Shown one piece after another: positions 29,304 to 36,943 of a stretch of 64,000 nucleotides of DNA; the stretch's first letter is position 1; every line of letters begins with the position of its first letter. The position numbers and the translations under genes are program-made. The notes under the pieces are model-generated. The model did no database searches. It saw nothing but the letters and a program-made list of their open reading frames with translations, and was not told the origin of the DNA. This stretch comes from Candidatus Coatesiibacteriota bacterium (GTDB lineage: Bacteria > JAFGND01). Location: the NCBI GenBank assembly GCA_016927185.1, contig JAFGND010000025.1:25118-89117 (forward strand), given 5' to 3'.

Positions 29304-29471
29304 TTAAAACAAAGTGTATATGAAAGGTAATAAAGGAGAACTCCCGCCTGTTAATATTATCAATACTCCTACAAGCAGCATAACTATAACTATCGGAGCT
29401 ATCCACCAAATTTTATTCTGCCATAGAAATTCAAAGAATTCCTTTATTATGCCAAACTTGCTAACTTTCAT
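29304..29471 (-). CDS. Small membrane protein, DUF5989-like
   Basis: Translating the minus strand from the ATG at 29471 gives 55 residues. It starts MKVSKFGIIKEFFEFLW, has one hydrophobic helix around IAPIVIVMLLVGVLIIL (residues 24-40) and ends SSPLLPFIYTLF. The pattern (K..F..I..FW.FL....KWW..PI......G.L...........PFIYTLF) matches the short DUF5989-type proteins often found beside other membrane genes. Its start overlaps the end of def by 11 bases. Its function is unknown. Conservation of the C-terminal PFIYTLF is the main reason to accept so short a frame. Confidence 0.75.
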   Translation of the reverse strand: MKVSKFGIIKEFFEFLWQNKIWWIAPIVIVMLLVGVLIILTGGSSPLLPFIYTLF

Positions 29472-29988
29472 TGCAAACCCCTTGAGCTAGTTTTCTCAGT
29501 TTTCTGCTTAAAAGAGTTTTCCTTAAAGGACTTAAGTAATCAACTATTAAAACACCTTCCAGATGATCATTTTCATGCTGAATTGCTCTTGCATATAAAT
29601 CAGATACTACCATTTCAAAGTTATTTCCATCTAAATCTGTTGCCTTGACTTTGACGCTCTGTGCTCTCTCAATGCTTGCAATTATATCTGGGAAAGATAA
29701 ACATCCTTCTTCATCCAGATATTTACCTGTTTTTTCAGTAATGGAAGGATTTATGAATACTTTCACTCCTTCAATTCCTGTAAGGAATTTTTCCTCCAAA
29801 ACGAATATTTTCAGGTTTTCACCTATTTGTGGAGCGGAAAGGCCAATACCTTTTGCTTTTTTTAGCACTATGATCATTTTGTCAACAAGTTCTCTTACTT
29901 TGGCATCTAGAGTATCTACTTTCCTGGATTTCTTTCTTAATACAGGATCTCCATAAATTCTTATTCCCTCAACAGGTTTATCGCTCAT
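29461..29988 (-). CDS. def: Peptide deformylase
   Basis: 175 residues. It removes the formyl group from initiator methionine in new proteins. All three signature motifs are present: GIGLSAPQIG (about 47-56), EGCLSFPD (about 94-101, metal-ligand Cys) and QHENDHLEG (about 136-144, HExxH metal site). Length is normal. The start ATG overlaps the yajC stop (ATGA), so it is probably translated by coupling. The following small DUF5989-like gene overlaps its 3' end. Confidence 0.96.
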   Translation of the reverse strand: MSDKPVEGIRIYGDPVLRKKSRKVDTLDAKVRELVDKMIIVLKKAKGIGLSAPQIGENLKIFVLEEKFLTGIEGVKVFINPSITEKTGKYLDEEGCLSFPDIIASIERAQSVKVKATDLDGNNFEMVVSDLYARAIQHENDHLEGVLIVDYLSPLRKTLLSRKLRKLAQGVCNES

Positions 29989-30404
29989 TTTTCAGATTGA
30001 TCTTCTAATGAAGTATCGTCAGCACCCCCTTCTGGAATTGATTCCCCAGTTAAAACTCTGTCTATTGCACTAATCCTGAAGTCTATTCTAGTTTTTTCAT
30101 TAACTCTTATTGTTATGACATCCTTTTTTACAGCTGCCACTGAACCTATTATACCACCAATTGTCATTATTTTATCATTCTTCTTGATGGAATTCAACAT
30201 TGCTTCTCTTTCTTTCTGTTTTTTCTGATTTGGTCTATATATGAGAAAATAAAGAACCAATCCCAGTACTATTATAAAACTGAAGGGATTGCCAAATATC
30301 ATTCCTATTAATCCCCCCGGTTGAGAAGCTGTCATACCAGTCCCGGTTCCTGTTCCTGTTGTAGTTGCTACAGTATCAGCTGCTTCCAATAATGCCAAGA
30401 ACAA
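29985..30404 (-). CDS. yajC: YajC, Sec translocon accessory subunit
   Basis: 139 residues. A Thr/Gly-rich N-terminus precedes a single transmembrane helix (about 38-54: FSFIIVLGLVLYFLIYRP). The conserved YajC core follows: NQKKQKEREAMLNSIKKNDK, then GGIIG.V..VK.D.ITI. YajC associates with SecDF at the inner membrane; secD and secF are not in the window. The start is TTG, decided by a perfect AGGAGG (30416-30411) six bases upstream. Coupled by 4-base overlap to def. Confidence 0.93.
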   Translation of the reverse strand: MFLALLEAADTVATTTGTGTGTGMTASQPGGLIGMIFGNPFSFIIVLGLVLYFLIYRPNQKKQKEREAMLNSIKKNDKIMTIGGIIGSVAAVKKDVITIRVNEKTRIDFRISAIDRVLTGESIPEGGADDTSLEDQSEK

Positions 30405-30549
30405 TATATACCTCCTATAAATATTATTTCAAAAAATAGCTATAGAATGCTAATAATTTGTCAAGAGAAAAGCCTAACTGAGATTCTTGTGTTATTAAAT
30501 AATATTAAATTCTTGACAAATTAAGCTATTATTAAAGTCTCTCGCATAT

Positions 30550-31224
30550 ATGCCTATTCTTGGGGATTTGTCAATAAACATTATTCCACAAAACGTATAT
30601 AGATATCAGGGAATACCTGCAACAGTTACCCCTGAAAAGAAAATTGTTGATTTGTATGAAAAATCTGTCGAAATCACAATGCAATTATCAAAACCAGTTG
30701 CAATATGGCAGAGATTCAAGATAGCTTCATTAAATCAGAAGGGACTAACATTTGGTAAGGAATACTGTTTCGAAACCTGCTTGTTTTACAGAAGATTTAA
30801 TCAAGGAAGTGAAATTTTTCTTGCTGTAATGACTATTGGCAACGATATAGAGGATTACATAACCTCGCTTTTTGACAAAAAAGAATATGCACTTGCCTTA
30901 TTTCTTGATTCTGCAGCATCAGAAGCTATCGAGTCTGTTGCAAGGGAATTCGAAGAAAAAATAAGGATAATGGCAGCAGGGGAAAGCAAGTTTATAAGTC
31001 CAAGAGTATCACCAGGTTATGCAGACTGGAAAATCGAAGACCAGAGATTGATTTTCGATCTTTTGGAACCTTTGGAAATTGGTGTTACATTACTTGATTC
31101 ATATACAATGATGCCAAGAAAATCAATAAGCCTGGCTATACTGATAGGGAATGAGAGATATAGATTCAATTCGAACAACGCATGCAGGAATTGTTCCCTG
31201 GACTGTCAGTTCAGGAAAGTCTGA
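30550..31224 (+). CDS. MetH activation-domain-like protein (B12-dependent methionine synthase reactivation)
   Basis: 224 residues, stand-alone. The C-terminal half has SPRVSPGYADWKIEDQ..IFDLLEP..IGVTL and MMPRKSISLAILIG, matching the S-adenosylmethionine-binding activation domain of cobalamin-dependent methionine synthase (here R.SPGY, and MxPxKS). It ends with a cysteine cluster (NACRNCSLDCQFR) seen in related stand-alone forms. In the full enzyme this domain reductively methylates inactive cob(II)alamin; separate versions occur with split MetH systems. No metH catalytic module is in the window. The ATG has no Shine-Dalgarno, so it may be leaderless; a TTGACA box is at 30513. Confidence 0.8.
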   Translation: MPILGDLSINIIPQNVYRYQGIPATVTPEKKIVDLYEKSVEITMQLSKPVAIWQRFKIASLNQKGLTFGKEYCFETCLFYRRFNQGSEIFLAVMTIGNDIEDYITSLFDKKEYALALFLDSAASEAIESVAREFEEKIRIMAAGESKFISPRVSPGYADWKIEDQRLIFDLLEPLEIGVTLLDSYTMMPRKSISLAILIGNERYRFNSNNACRNCSLDCQFRKV

Positions 31225-31225
31225 T

Positions 31226-32347
31226 TTACTGGATATCAAGAACTCTATAGTGACAGTATTCAGGCTCATTCTTGTCGAAATTATACAAATGAAGCGAACC
31301 ACCATTGCAGAAATCCCACCAATTGCATTTCTTGCAAATGCCATTACATAAATATTTCCTGTCTCTCATGTTCTTGTATTCATTTTCCCATATATCCTTG
31401 AATCTTCTTTCAAGAACGTTTCCCTGTATGAATCTCTTATCAAGATTGGGGCAAGCTGCTGCGCTGCCATCACATAAAATGCTTCCAATAGAAATTCCAG
31501 CAAGGCAAGCGAATAATCTTGGTCTGACAATTCCTTCATAAGCGAGACCAAGGAAACCTGCTTCAGCAAATTCATAATTACAGTCTGGATGCTTTTCCCT
31601 GATGGATTTTATGAATTCGAGAACTTTCAGGAGATTCCTTTTTTGCAGGGAGAATCTTCCGTCTCTGGCTCGCCCTATCGGATCAACTGGAAGTATACGC
31701 CAGTAATCAAGACCTGATTCAGTTATAAACTCGTAAATTTCATACAGGTCATCTATATTGTCATTATGAACACAAGTCAGAATTTCTATTATGTTGAAAT
31801 AATGAGAGGAAAACGCATCAATAATACCTTCTTTTACTTGCCTGTATGTTCCCTTCTTATTCCTGAGATAATCATGTGAGTTCTCGTTTCCATCAAGGCT
31901 AATTGAAATTGCCTTGAGATCAGCTTTTTTCAGTTTCTCAATATTCTCTTTATTAAGAAGTGTCCCATTAGTGACTATCTGAACATAGTAACCTAATCCG
32001 CTTAATAACTCTATTATATCGTAAATGTCTTCTCTCACTAAAGGTTCGCCACCAGTAACTGATAAAGGGAATTCACTTACCGGAAAATCCTCAGCAATTT
32101 CCTTGAAAATCTTCTCAATCTGCAACAGAGTCAATTCTTCATATGGCGTTTTCCAGTTACAAGATGAGCCGCAATGAATGCAGTTAAGATTACATTTTCT
32201 TGTTACTTCAAGGAAAAGATACTGAAGCAAATGATCCTTCCTTATTTCGTCCAGTGCGTTCTTCCATTCGTAAAGATCTCCAATACGCCTGATTTTTTCT
32301 ATCAAAGAAATCTTTCTTGATTGGTTTTCATGCATTCCGTTTTTCAA
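31226..32347 (-). CDS. Radical SAM/SPASM-like protein
   Basis: 373 residues. The 4Fe-4S motif CxxxCxxC is C52, C56, C59 (RKCNLNCIHCGSSC). SAM-binding VTGGEPLVREDI and the later barrel blocks (VTNGTLL, SISLDG) are present. The C-terminal region has a spaced cysteine set (FACLAG, ILCDG, ACPNL, CNGICKKC, FCNGG, EYC) typical of SPASM/twitch auxiliary clusters. That architecture is common among peptide- and protein-modifying enzymes, but no precursor is adjacent and the substrate is not identifiable. The start is TTG; an ATG four codons in (32335) is an equal choice. The convergent MetH-activation-like gene ends 1 base away. Confidence 0.88.
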   Translation of the reverse strand: MKNGMHENQSRKISLIEKIRRIGDLYEWKNALDEIRKDHLLQYLFLEVTRKCNLNCIHCGSSCNWKTPYEELTLLQIEKIFKEIAEDFPVSEFPLSVTGGEPLVREDIYDIIELLSGLGYYVQIVTNGTLLNKENIEKLKKADLKAISISLDGNENSHDYLRNKKGTYRQVKEGIIDAFSSHYFNIIEILTCVHNDNIDDLYEIYEFITESGLDYWRILPVDPIGRARDGRFSLQKRNLLKVLEFIKSIREKHPDCNYEFAEAGFLGLAYEGIVRPRLFACLAGISIGSILCDGSAAACPNLDKRFIQGNVLERRFKDIWENEYKNMRDRKYLCNGICKKCNWWDFCNGGSLHLYNFDKNEPEYCHYRVLDIQ

Positions 32348-32372
32348 GATAAATGTCTCTTATTTGTCAAAC

Positions 32373-32402
32373 AAAAAAACCCCTTCATATGAAGGGGTTT
32401 TG
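32373..32402 (-). terminator. Rho-independent terminator of the VWA gene
   Basis: A perfect palindrome AACCCCTTCATATGAAGGGGTT (in + coordinates 32378-32399) with a run of seven T on the minus strand just after the stem. It lies between the VWA stop (32421) and the start of the radical SAM gene (32347), so those two genes are separate transcription units. Confidence 0.88.
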
Positions 32403-32420
32403 TTGGGGGAGAGACAAGTA

Positions 32421-33839
32421 TTATCTGGCTCGTTCATTAAATGCGTCTTGCTGCATTGCTTTCTTTATGTGTCTTCCTGTTTCAGAAGAGGCTGCAGGTG
32501 CTGTTCCCATTTGCTCAACCTGAGTTTTTGCTTTTTGACTTGTTGTCATTTGTTCTGCAATTTCTGCATCCTTTAGTTTTTCCTGGGCTTTCTTTGCTTC
32601 TTTATATGCTTGCTCTAATTTTATCCTGGCTGCTGTATTATCACCCTTATCAAGTTCTTCTGCTGCAACATAATTCGCTTCACTCAGTTTGTATTTAGTA
32701 TGGTACTTAAGTACTATACGATTGGCAAGAGGATCCTGACCACCAGCATTTGGATCGATTTTTATGCGTACCTTTTTTGCTTCATTGAAAGACCTGTTAA
32801 GAGCTGGTGAATTATATTTAAGCTTTATATTTGCCAAATCCTGCATTCCTTTTCCATTCTCAGCTTTTAGTTCGATAAGATATGCGCTTTTAATTCCCCT
32901 CGAAATATCACTTGGAAGTATATAAACTACATTACCAGTTCTTGTAAATCTTGGGTTGCCATAGATTTTTATCAAATCTACCCCATCAGGAAGTGTTATC
33001 TCTATTCTCAGGTTCTTGGCAACTGTCTGGGAAATCATGTTAAGTTCTTTCAGGAAAACTTCTGCAAGTTGAATTGGTTCATTTATATAATAATAGTTTC
33101 CTCCTGCTTTTTCAGCAATAGAAACCATGAGGTTTTCATTGTAATCAGTACCTACTCCGACAGTGCTTATTCCCATTCCCTGATAATTCATTTGAGTTGT
33201 ATATTTGGATATGGCTGAAGGATTTATTACGCCAACATTTGCAAGTCCGTCGCTGAGAAGCAGAAGCTTGTTAATCCTGCTGTCTGATTTGAATGTTCGA
33301 AGCTGATTGTAACCTTCTGTTACACCACCAAACAAATTAGTGTTTCCTGAAGCATGTATCTGGTTTATGCGTTGTATGATATCATTTCTGTCATTTACAT
33401 AACTAGCAGGGAGTATAACTTTTATTTGAGTATCATATGTTACTATAGATAAAATATCTTGTTCATTCAAGTTATTAATAAGCATTTTTGCAGCTTGTTT
33501 TACCTGATCCAGTTTTCTGCCCATCATTGAACCAGATTTGTCTATTACAATTGACAGATTTAGTGGTGCTCGTTTTTCGATATTCTGATTGCAACCCTGT
33601 AAGCCAACCAGCAGAAATGCCCTTCCATCATTAGTTACTGGATTACCTAAAAATGTTTGAAGACCAAGAGGTTTATCAACAGGTGGAGGTGTCCACTCTT
33701 CTGTTATAATCAAAGGTTGATTCGGTCTTAGATTTCCATGTTCAATTCTTCCTGGTGCATCTGAGCCTGGTCTGAATAGAATTAAGAGCAAAACCACTGC
33801 TAGAAGAAGCCCGAAAACTGCTATTGTCGACTTGTTCAT
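32421..33839 (-). CDS. VWA-domain membrane-anchored protein
   Basis: 472 residues. An N-terminal hydrophobic anchor (about 7-23: AVFGLLLAVVLLLILF) is followed by a von Willebrand A domain (about 95-270) with an intact MIDAS motif IDKSGSMMG and a T...NLFGG loop. A beta-rich domain (about 275-370) and a helical tail follow (LSEANYVAAEELDKGDNTAARIKL... , residues 380-472). The order matches the 'VIT/VWA' secreted or periplasmic metal-binding proteins used for adhesion or complex assembly; the ligand is unknown. AAGGAGG ribosome site, own terminator downstream. Confidence 0.85.
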   Translation of the reverse strand: MNKSTIAVFGLLLAVVLLLILFRPGSDAPGRIEHGNLRPNQPLIITEEWTPPPVDKPLGLQTFLGNPVTNDGRAFLLVGLQGCNQNIEKRAPLNLSIVIDKSGSMMGRKLDQVKQAAKMLINNLNEQDILSIVTYDTQIKVILPASYVNDRNDIIQRINQIHASGNTNLFGGVTEGYNQLRTFKSDSRINKLLLLSDGLANVGVINPSAISKYTTQMNYQGMGISTVGVGTDYNENLMVSIAEKAGGNYYYINEPIQLAEVFLKELNMISQTVAKNLRIEITLPDGVDLIKIYGNPRFTRTGNVVYILPSDISRGIKSAYLIELKAENGKGMQDLANIKLKYNSPALNRSFNEAKKVRIKIDPNAGGQDPLANRIVLKYHTKYKLSEANYVAAEELDKGDNTAARIKLEQAYKEAKKAQEKLKDAEIAEQMTTSQKAKTQVEQMGTAPAASSETGRHIKKAMQQDAFNERAR

Positions 33840-34012
33840 CTCTACCTCCTTAAATTCCTTTCACAGATACTTAGTAAAAAAAAATGGATTTATTCCCGAA
33901 AAAATATTTCTTTGACAAAAAAAAAATACTATATAGAAAATACAAGAGAATAAGATAACAAAAAAACCAATATACAAGATGTTATGACAGTATAACGTGT
34001 TTAACAAAAACC

Positions 34013-34042
34013 TTGACAGTGTCCCTTGCATCTTCTTACCAT
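34013..34042 (+). promoter_or_regulatory. Candidate promoter for the small membrane protein gene
   Basis: TTGACA (34013-34018), 18-base spacer, TACCAT (34037-34042, 4/6). Start of transcription would be about 35-40 bases before the ATG at 34088. The rest of the divergent gap 33840-34087 is A/T-rich with homopolymer runs and no gene. Confidence 0.45.
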
Positions 34043-34087
34043 GCTGTCGTTGAGTTTTGCAGATAATTGAAATCAGGAGTGGATTAT

Positions 34088-34699
34088 ATGAAAAAAAGTG
34101 ATATTATGGGAGTTTTTTTCCTTATACTTGTAATAGTCTTGATTATAATATTTTATAAAGAGATAGGGGAGATTACAAAACAACATCCATTCATTCTAGG
34201 TTTCATTAAGTTATTCATACTCGGAACTTTTGGGGAAATGATAAAATACAGAATGTCATCCGGTTCCTGGAAACTAGACAAGATTATTCTGAGGGCATTT
34301 ATCTGGGGTCTTTATGGGATCTGGTTTACATGGTCATTTGCATATGCTGATTCAGGAACCAAAGGCTTGATAAGCAAAAATCTATGGCTGGATGCAGGAC
34401 CACTTGCTACTGCTTTCTCAACAAGCCTCTGGTTGAATATCCTGGGAGGCTTCGCATATTTCATGATGCTTATTCATGAATACCTTAATTTCTGCATCAG
34501 GGAAGGAAAACTAATCAACACGATAACATTTGGAGAACAGCTGAACAAGAAAATATGGTTTCAGTTCATTCCCCTTACATTGTTCATCTGGCTTGTTCTT
34601 CACACATTTACGTATATGCTTCCTGAGCAGTTCAGGGTTTTATCTGCAGCTTTACTGGCAATTGTACTTGGATTTCTGCTGAGTTTTGGAAAGAAGTAA
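34088..34699 (+). CDS. Polytopic membrane protein, Mpv17/PMP22-like
   Basis: 203 residues from the ATG chosen here because AGGAG (34076-34080) lies 7 bases upstream; a TTG start 7 codons earlier is possible. Five or so hydrophobic segments are visible. The blocks LGTFGEMIKYR, WGLYGIWFTW and HTFTYMLPEQFRVLSAALLAI resemble bacterial members of the Mpv17/PMP22-like group. This is a resemblance from memory and moderately certain. Function unknown. It ends directly against the convergent radical SAM gene (stop codons adjacent at 34699/34700). Confidence 0.6.
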   Translation: MKKSDIMGVFFLILVIVLIIIFYKEIGEITKQHPFILGFIKLFILGTFGEMIKYRMSSGSWKLDKIILRAFIWGLYGIWFTWSFAYADSGTKGLISKNLWLDAGPLATAFSTSLWLNILGGFAYFMMLIHEYLNFCIREGKLINTITFGEQLNKKIWFQFIPLTLFIWLVLHTFTYMLPEQFRVLSAALLAIVLGFLLSFGKK

Positions 34700-36016
34700 T
34701 CATATATCGAGAATTAACGGGCTAGATAGCAAATTCTTATAGATTTCTTTTGGTTGATTAAAATATCCAATGAAGAGACTGGGAAATTCCTTGTTAAGAT
34801 TTAATACAAAATGCTTCATTCCAAATGGTTTTTCATAATCTGGCTCAAGCATATTGAAATAATAATCAGGATCAATATTCAGGTTCTTCATATGAATCAT
34901 ATTGACTTTAGTTTCTTTCAGAAGAGCTGTTAACTCATCCAGTTCCATCTTTGTATCAGTTATGCCTGGAAAGATGAGATAATTAATCATTGTGAACAAA
35001 CCTGCATCAACAGATCTTTTTATGGTTTCTCTTACATCACGGAAGGAATAATTCATTGGTTTGTAATATGTGTCATATAGCTTTTTTCTTGCACTATTAA
35101 GAGAAATTCTTATGGAATCGAGACCAGCTTTTGCCAGGTTATCAATAACCTCAGGCTTGCTGCCATTGGTATTTAGATTTATTGTACCCCTGCTGGTTTT
35201 CTCCCTTAGAATCCTGGTTGTTTCTATTAACAAGTCAGACTGAAGCAGTGGCTCACCTTCACATCCCTGTCCAAAACTAACTATTGCATCATCTGCATTT
35301 TCAAGATGGGGAAGCATGAGTTCGGTTATTTCAGAAACTTCAGGAACAAATTTTATTCTTTCATGTGATGCAGGAAATCCGCTTTGAGCAGACTGAAAAG
35401 AAAGGCATCCAAGACAGTTGCTGTTGCATGCAGGTGAAGTTGGGATAGGAGCTTCCCAGCGCTTCAGGAAAAGGTTCTTTGCAGCAAAGCAGTGATAATC
35501 AGTTGCACAATTGGCGAGATGCCTGAATAACCTGTTATCCTTGTATTTGGTTTCGAACTGCTCAATATTCCTTAATAAATCCCTGTCATCGTAATTTTCT
35601 GGATACCATTTTGGATTATCCTCTATCTTGAATGCTGCTGCAAAAAGTTTTCCATCCATCTCACCACATGCAGTGTAAGCCCACATTGGAAGAGGTTTTT
35701 CAGAAGCCCTTCCGAAATGGGATAAATATATTCTTATATATCCAGGTGGCAGAAAAGCAGATACCGTGAAACATGGTTCCCTTTCATCATGCGGAAGCTT
35801 GTATAGATATTCAGGAGTTTTTTTTTCGCTGTCATAACCAATTGCAGGGAAATCCGGTATATAAAACAGTTTGGTTCCCTCTGGTATCTCAATCCAGCAT
35901 TCAGGTTTTGGTTTTGAGAATTTGTAAGGAGTGAAACCGACTGCATGAAGAGACTGATGGGAATAAATGTTTCCTGTTTTATCTGAATACAACAACTTTG
36001 GGGATTTGTTTTTCAT
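34700..36016 (-). CDS. Radical SAM protein with unusual N-terminal domain
   Basis: 438 residues from the ATG at 36016 (a GTG three codons upstream lies inside a terminator stem and is less likely). The first 190 residues form a domain of unknown type with several cysteines (NCATDYHC just before the core). The 4Fe-4S motif is PACNSNCLGC. SFGQGCEGEPLLQ takes the place of the usual GGEP SAM-binding motif. Later blocks are INLNTNGS, SIRISLNSA and INYLIFPGITDT. No SPASM tail. The reaction is unknown. The start abuts the U-tract of the rpsG terminator, leaving no room for a Shine-Dalgarno site. Confidence 0.82.
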   Translation of the reverse strand: MKNKSPKLLYSDKTGNIYSHQSLHAVGFTPYKFSKPKPECWIEIPEGTKLFYIPDFPAIGYDSEKKTPEYLYKLPHDEREPCFTVSAFLPPGYIRIYLSHFGRASEKPLPMWAYTACGEMDGKLFAAAFKIEDNPKWYPENYDDRDLLRNIEQFETKYKDNRLFRHLANCATDYHCFAAKNLFLKRWEAPIPTSPACNSNCLGCLSFQSAQSGFPASHERIKFVPEVSEITELMLPHLENADDAIVSFGQGCEGEPLLQSDLLIETTRILREKTSRGTINLNTNGSKPEVIDNLAKAGLDSIRISLNSARKKLYDTYYKPMNYSFRDVRETIKRSVDAGLFTMINYLIFPGITDTKMELDELTALLKETKVNMIHMKNLNIDPDYYFNMLEPDYEKPFGMKHFVLNLNKEFPSLFIGYFNQPKEIYKNLLSSPLILDI

Positions 36017-36045
36017 AAAAAACACGGATATCTGTAATATCCGTG
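36017..36045 (-). terminator. Terminator of the rpoBC-rpsLG operon
   Basis: Minus strand: 9-bp stem CACGGATAT / ATATCCGTG with a 5-base loop (36045-36023), followed immediately by six T (36022-36017). It lies 26 bases downstream of the rpsG stop. The next gene's ATG begins at the base after the U-tract. Confidence 0.85.
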
Positions 36046-36070
36046 AATATGCTTAAATATTGTGAAAAAT

Positions 36071-36538
36071 CTATTTGAAATGAGCATAAGCTTTGTTTGC
36101 TTCTGCCATCTTGAAGGTATCTTCCTTTTTCTTGATGGAGCCACCTTTGTTATTATAGGCATCCATCAATTCACCTGCAAGCTTCTTGACCATCGTTCTT
36201 TCAGGTCGGTTTTTTGCATAATTTATTATCCATCTTATTGCAAGTGTTCTTCTTCTGTCAGAACGTACTTCAACAGGAACCTGATATGTAGCTCCACCAA
36301 CTCTCTTGGAAGCAACTTCCAGAATAGGTTTTACATTGGCAATTGCTTTTTCAAATACCTCGTATCCATCCTTGCTTGCTTTTTTTGCTACTTCATCTAT
36401 TGCCGAATACAATATATGCTGGGCAATACTCCTTTTCCCGCGTTGCATCAATGAATTAATGAATTTCGTGCAAAGAACGGAATTATACTTTGGGTCCGGT
36501 TCAATTCTGCGCTTTTCTGGTCTTCTACGTCTTGGCAT
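36071..36538 (-). CDS. rpsG: 30S ribosomal protein S7
   Basis: 155 residues, normal length. S7 nucleates assembly of the 30S head on 16S rRNA and contacts the E site. Recognisable blocks are [47 protein letters not shown] and [19 protein letters not shown]. It lies 11 bases after rpsL and is the last gene of the long operon; fusA, which normally follows, is missing here. Confidence 0.98.
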   Translation of the reverse strand: MPRRRRPEKRRIEPDPKYNSVLCTKFINSLMQRGKRSIAQHILYSAIDEVAKKASKDGYEVFEKAIANVKPILEVASKRVGGATYQVPVEVRSDRRRTLAIRWIINYAKNRPERTMVKKLAGELMDAYNNKGGSIKKKEDTFKMAEANKAYAHFK

Positions 36539-36549
36539 TTAGTTCCCTC

Positions 36550-36930
36550 CTAGGCTTTTTTCTTTGGTTTTTTGGTTCCGTATTTTGAGCGACCTCTCAT
36601 TCTTCCGTCAACTCCTGTTGCCTGCTCTGCTCCTCTTATTATATGATACCTTACACCAGGTAAGTCTTTCACGCGTCCACCTCTTACTAATACTTGGTAG
36701 TGCTCTTGTATTGTATGTCCTTCACCAGGTATGTAAGATGTTACTTCAATACCATTTGTTAACCTTACACGTGTCACCTTTCTCTGGGCGGAATTGGGTT
36801 TTTTCGGAGTTGCAATATAAACTCTTGTGCATACGCCTTTTCTTTGAGGATTTCCTTTCAAAGCTGGTGCCTTGTTCTTCTTGGTTTTCATCTTGCGTTC
36901 ATGACGCATAGTTTGATTGATGGTTGGCAA
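36550..36930 (-). CDS. rpsL: 30S ribosomal protein S12
   Basis: 126 residues. S12 lines the decoding centre. The lysines that are mutated in streptomycin-resistant strains are wild type here (KPNSA and [10 protein letters not shown]). The start is TTG, placed by an AAGGAGG site six bases upstream; no in-frame ATG precedes the conserved N-terminus PTINQ. It follows rpoC by 13 bases. Confidence 0.97.
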   Translation of the reverse strand: MPTINQTMRHERKMKTKKNKAPALKGNPQRKGVCTRVYIATPKKPNSAQRKVTRVRLTNGIEVTSYIPGEGHTIQEHYQVLVRGGRVKDLPGVRYHIIRGAEQATGVDGRMRGRSKYGTKKPKKKA

Positions 36931-36943
36931 AAATAACCTCCTT

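Noticed and set aside
33913-33940. TTGACA then A-run and TATATA near the VWA gene
   Set aside because: The spacing (12 bases) is wrong for a sigma70 promoter; the match comes from a homopolymer.
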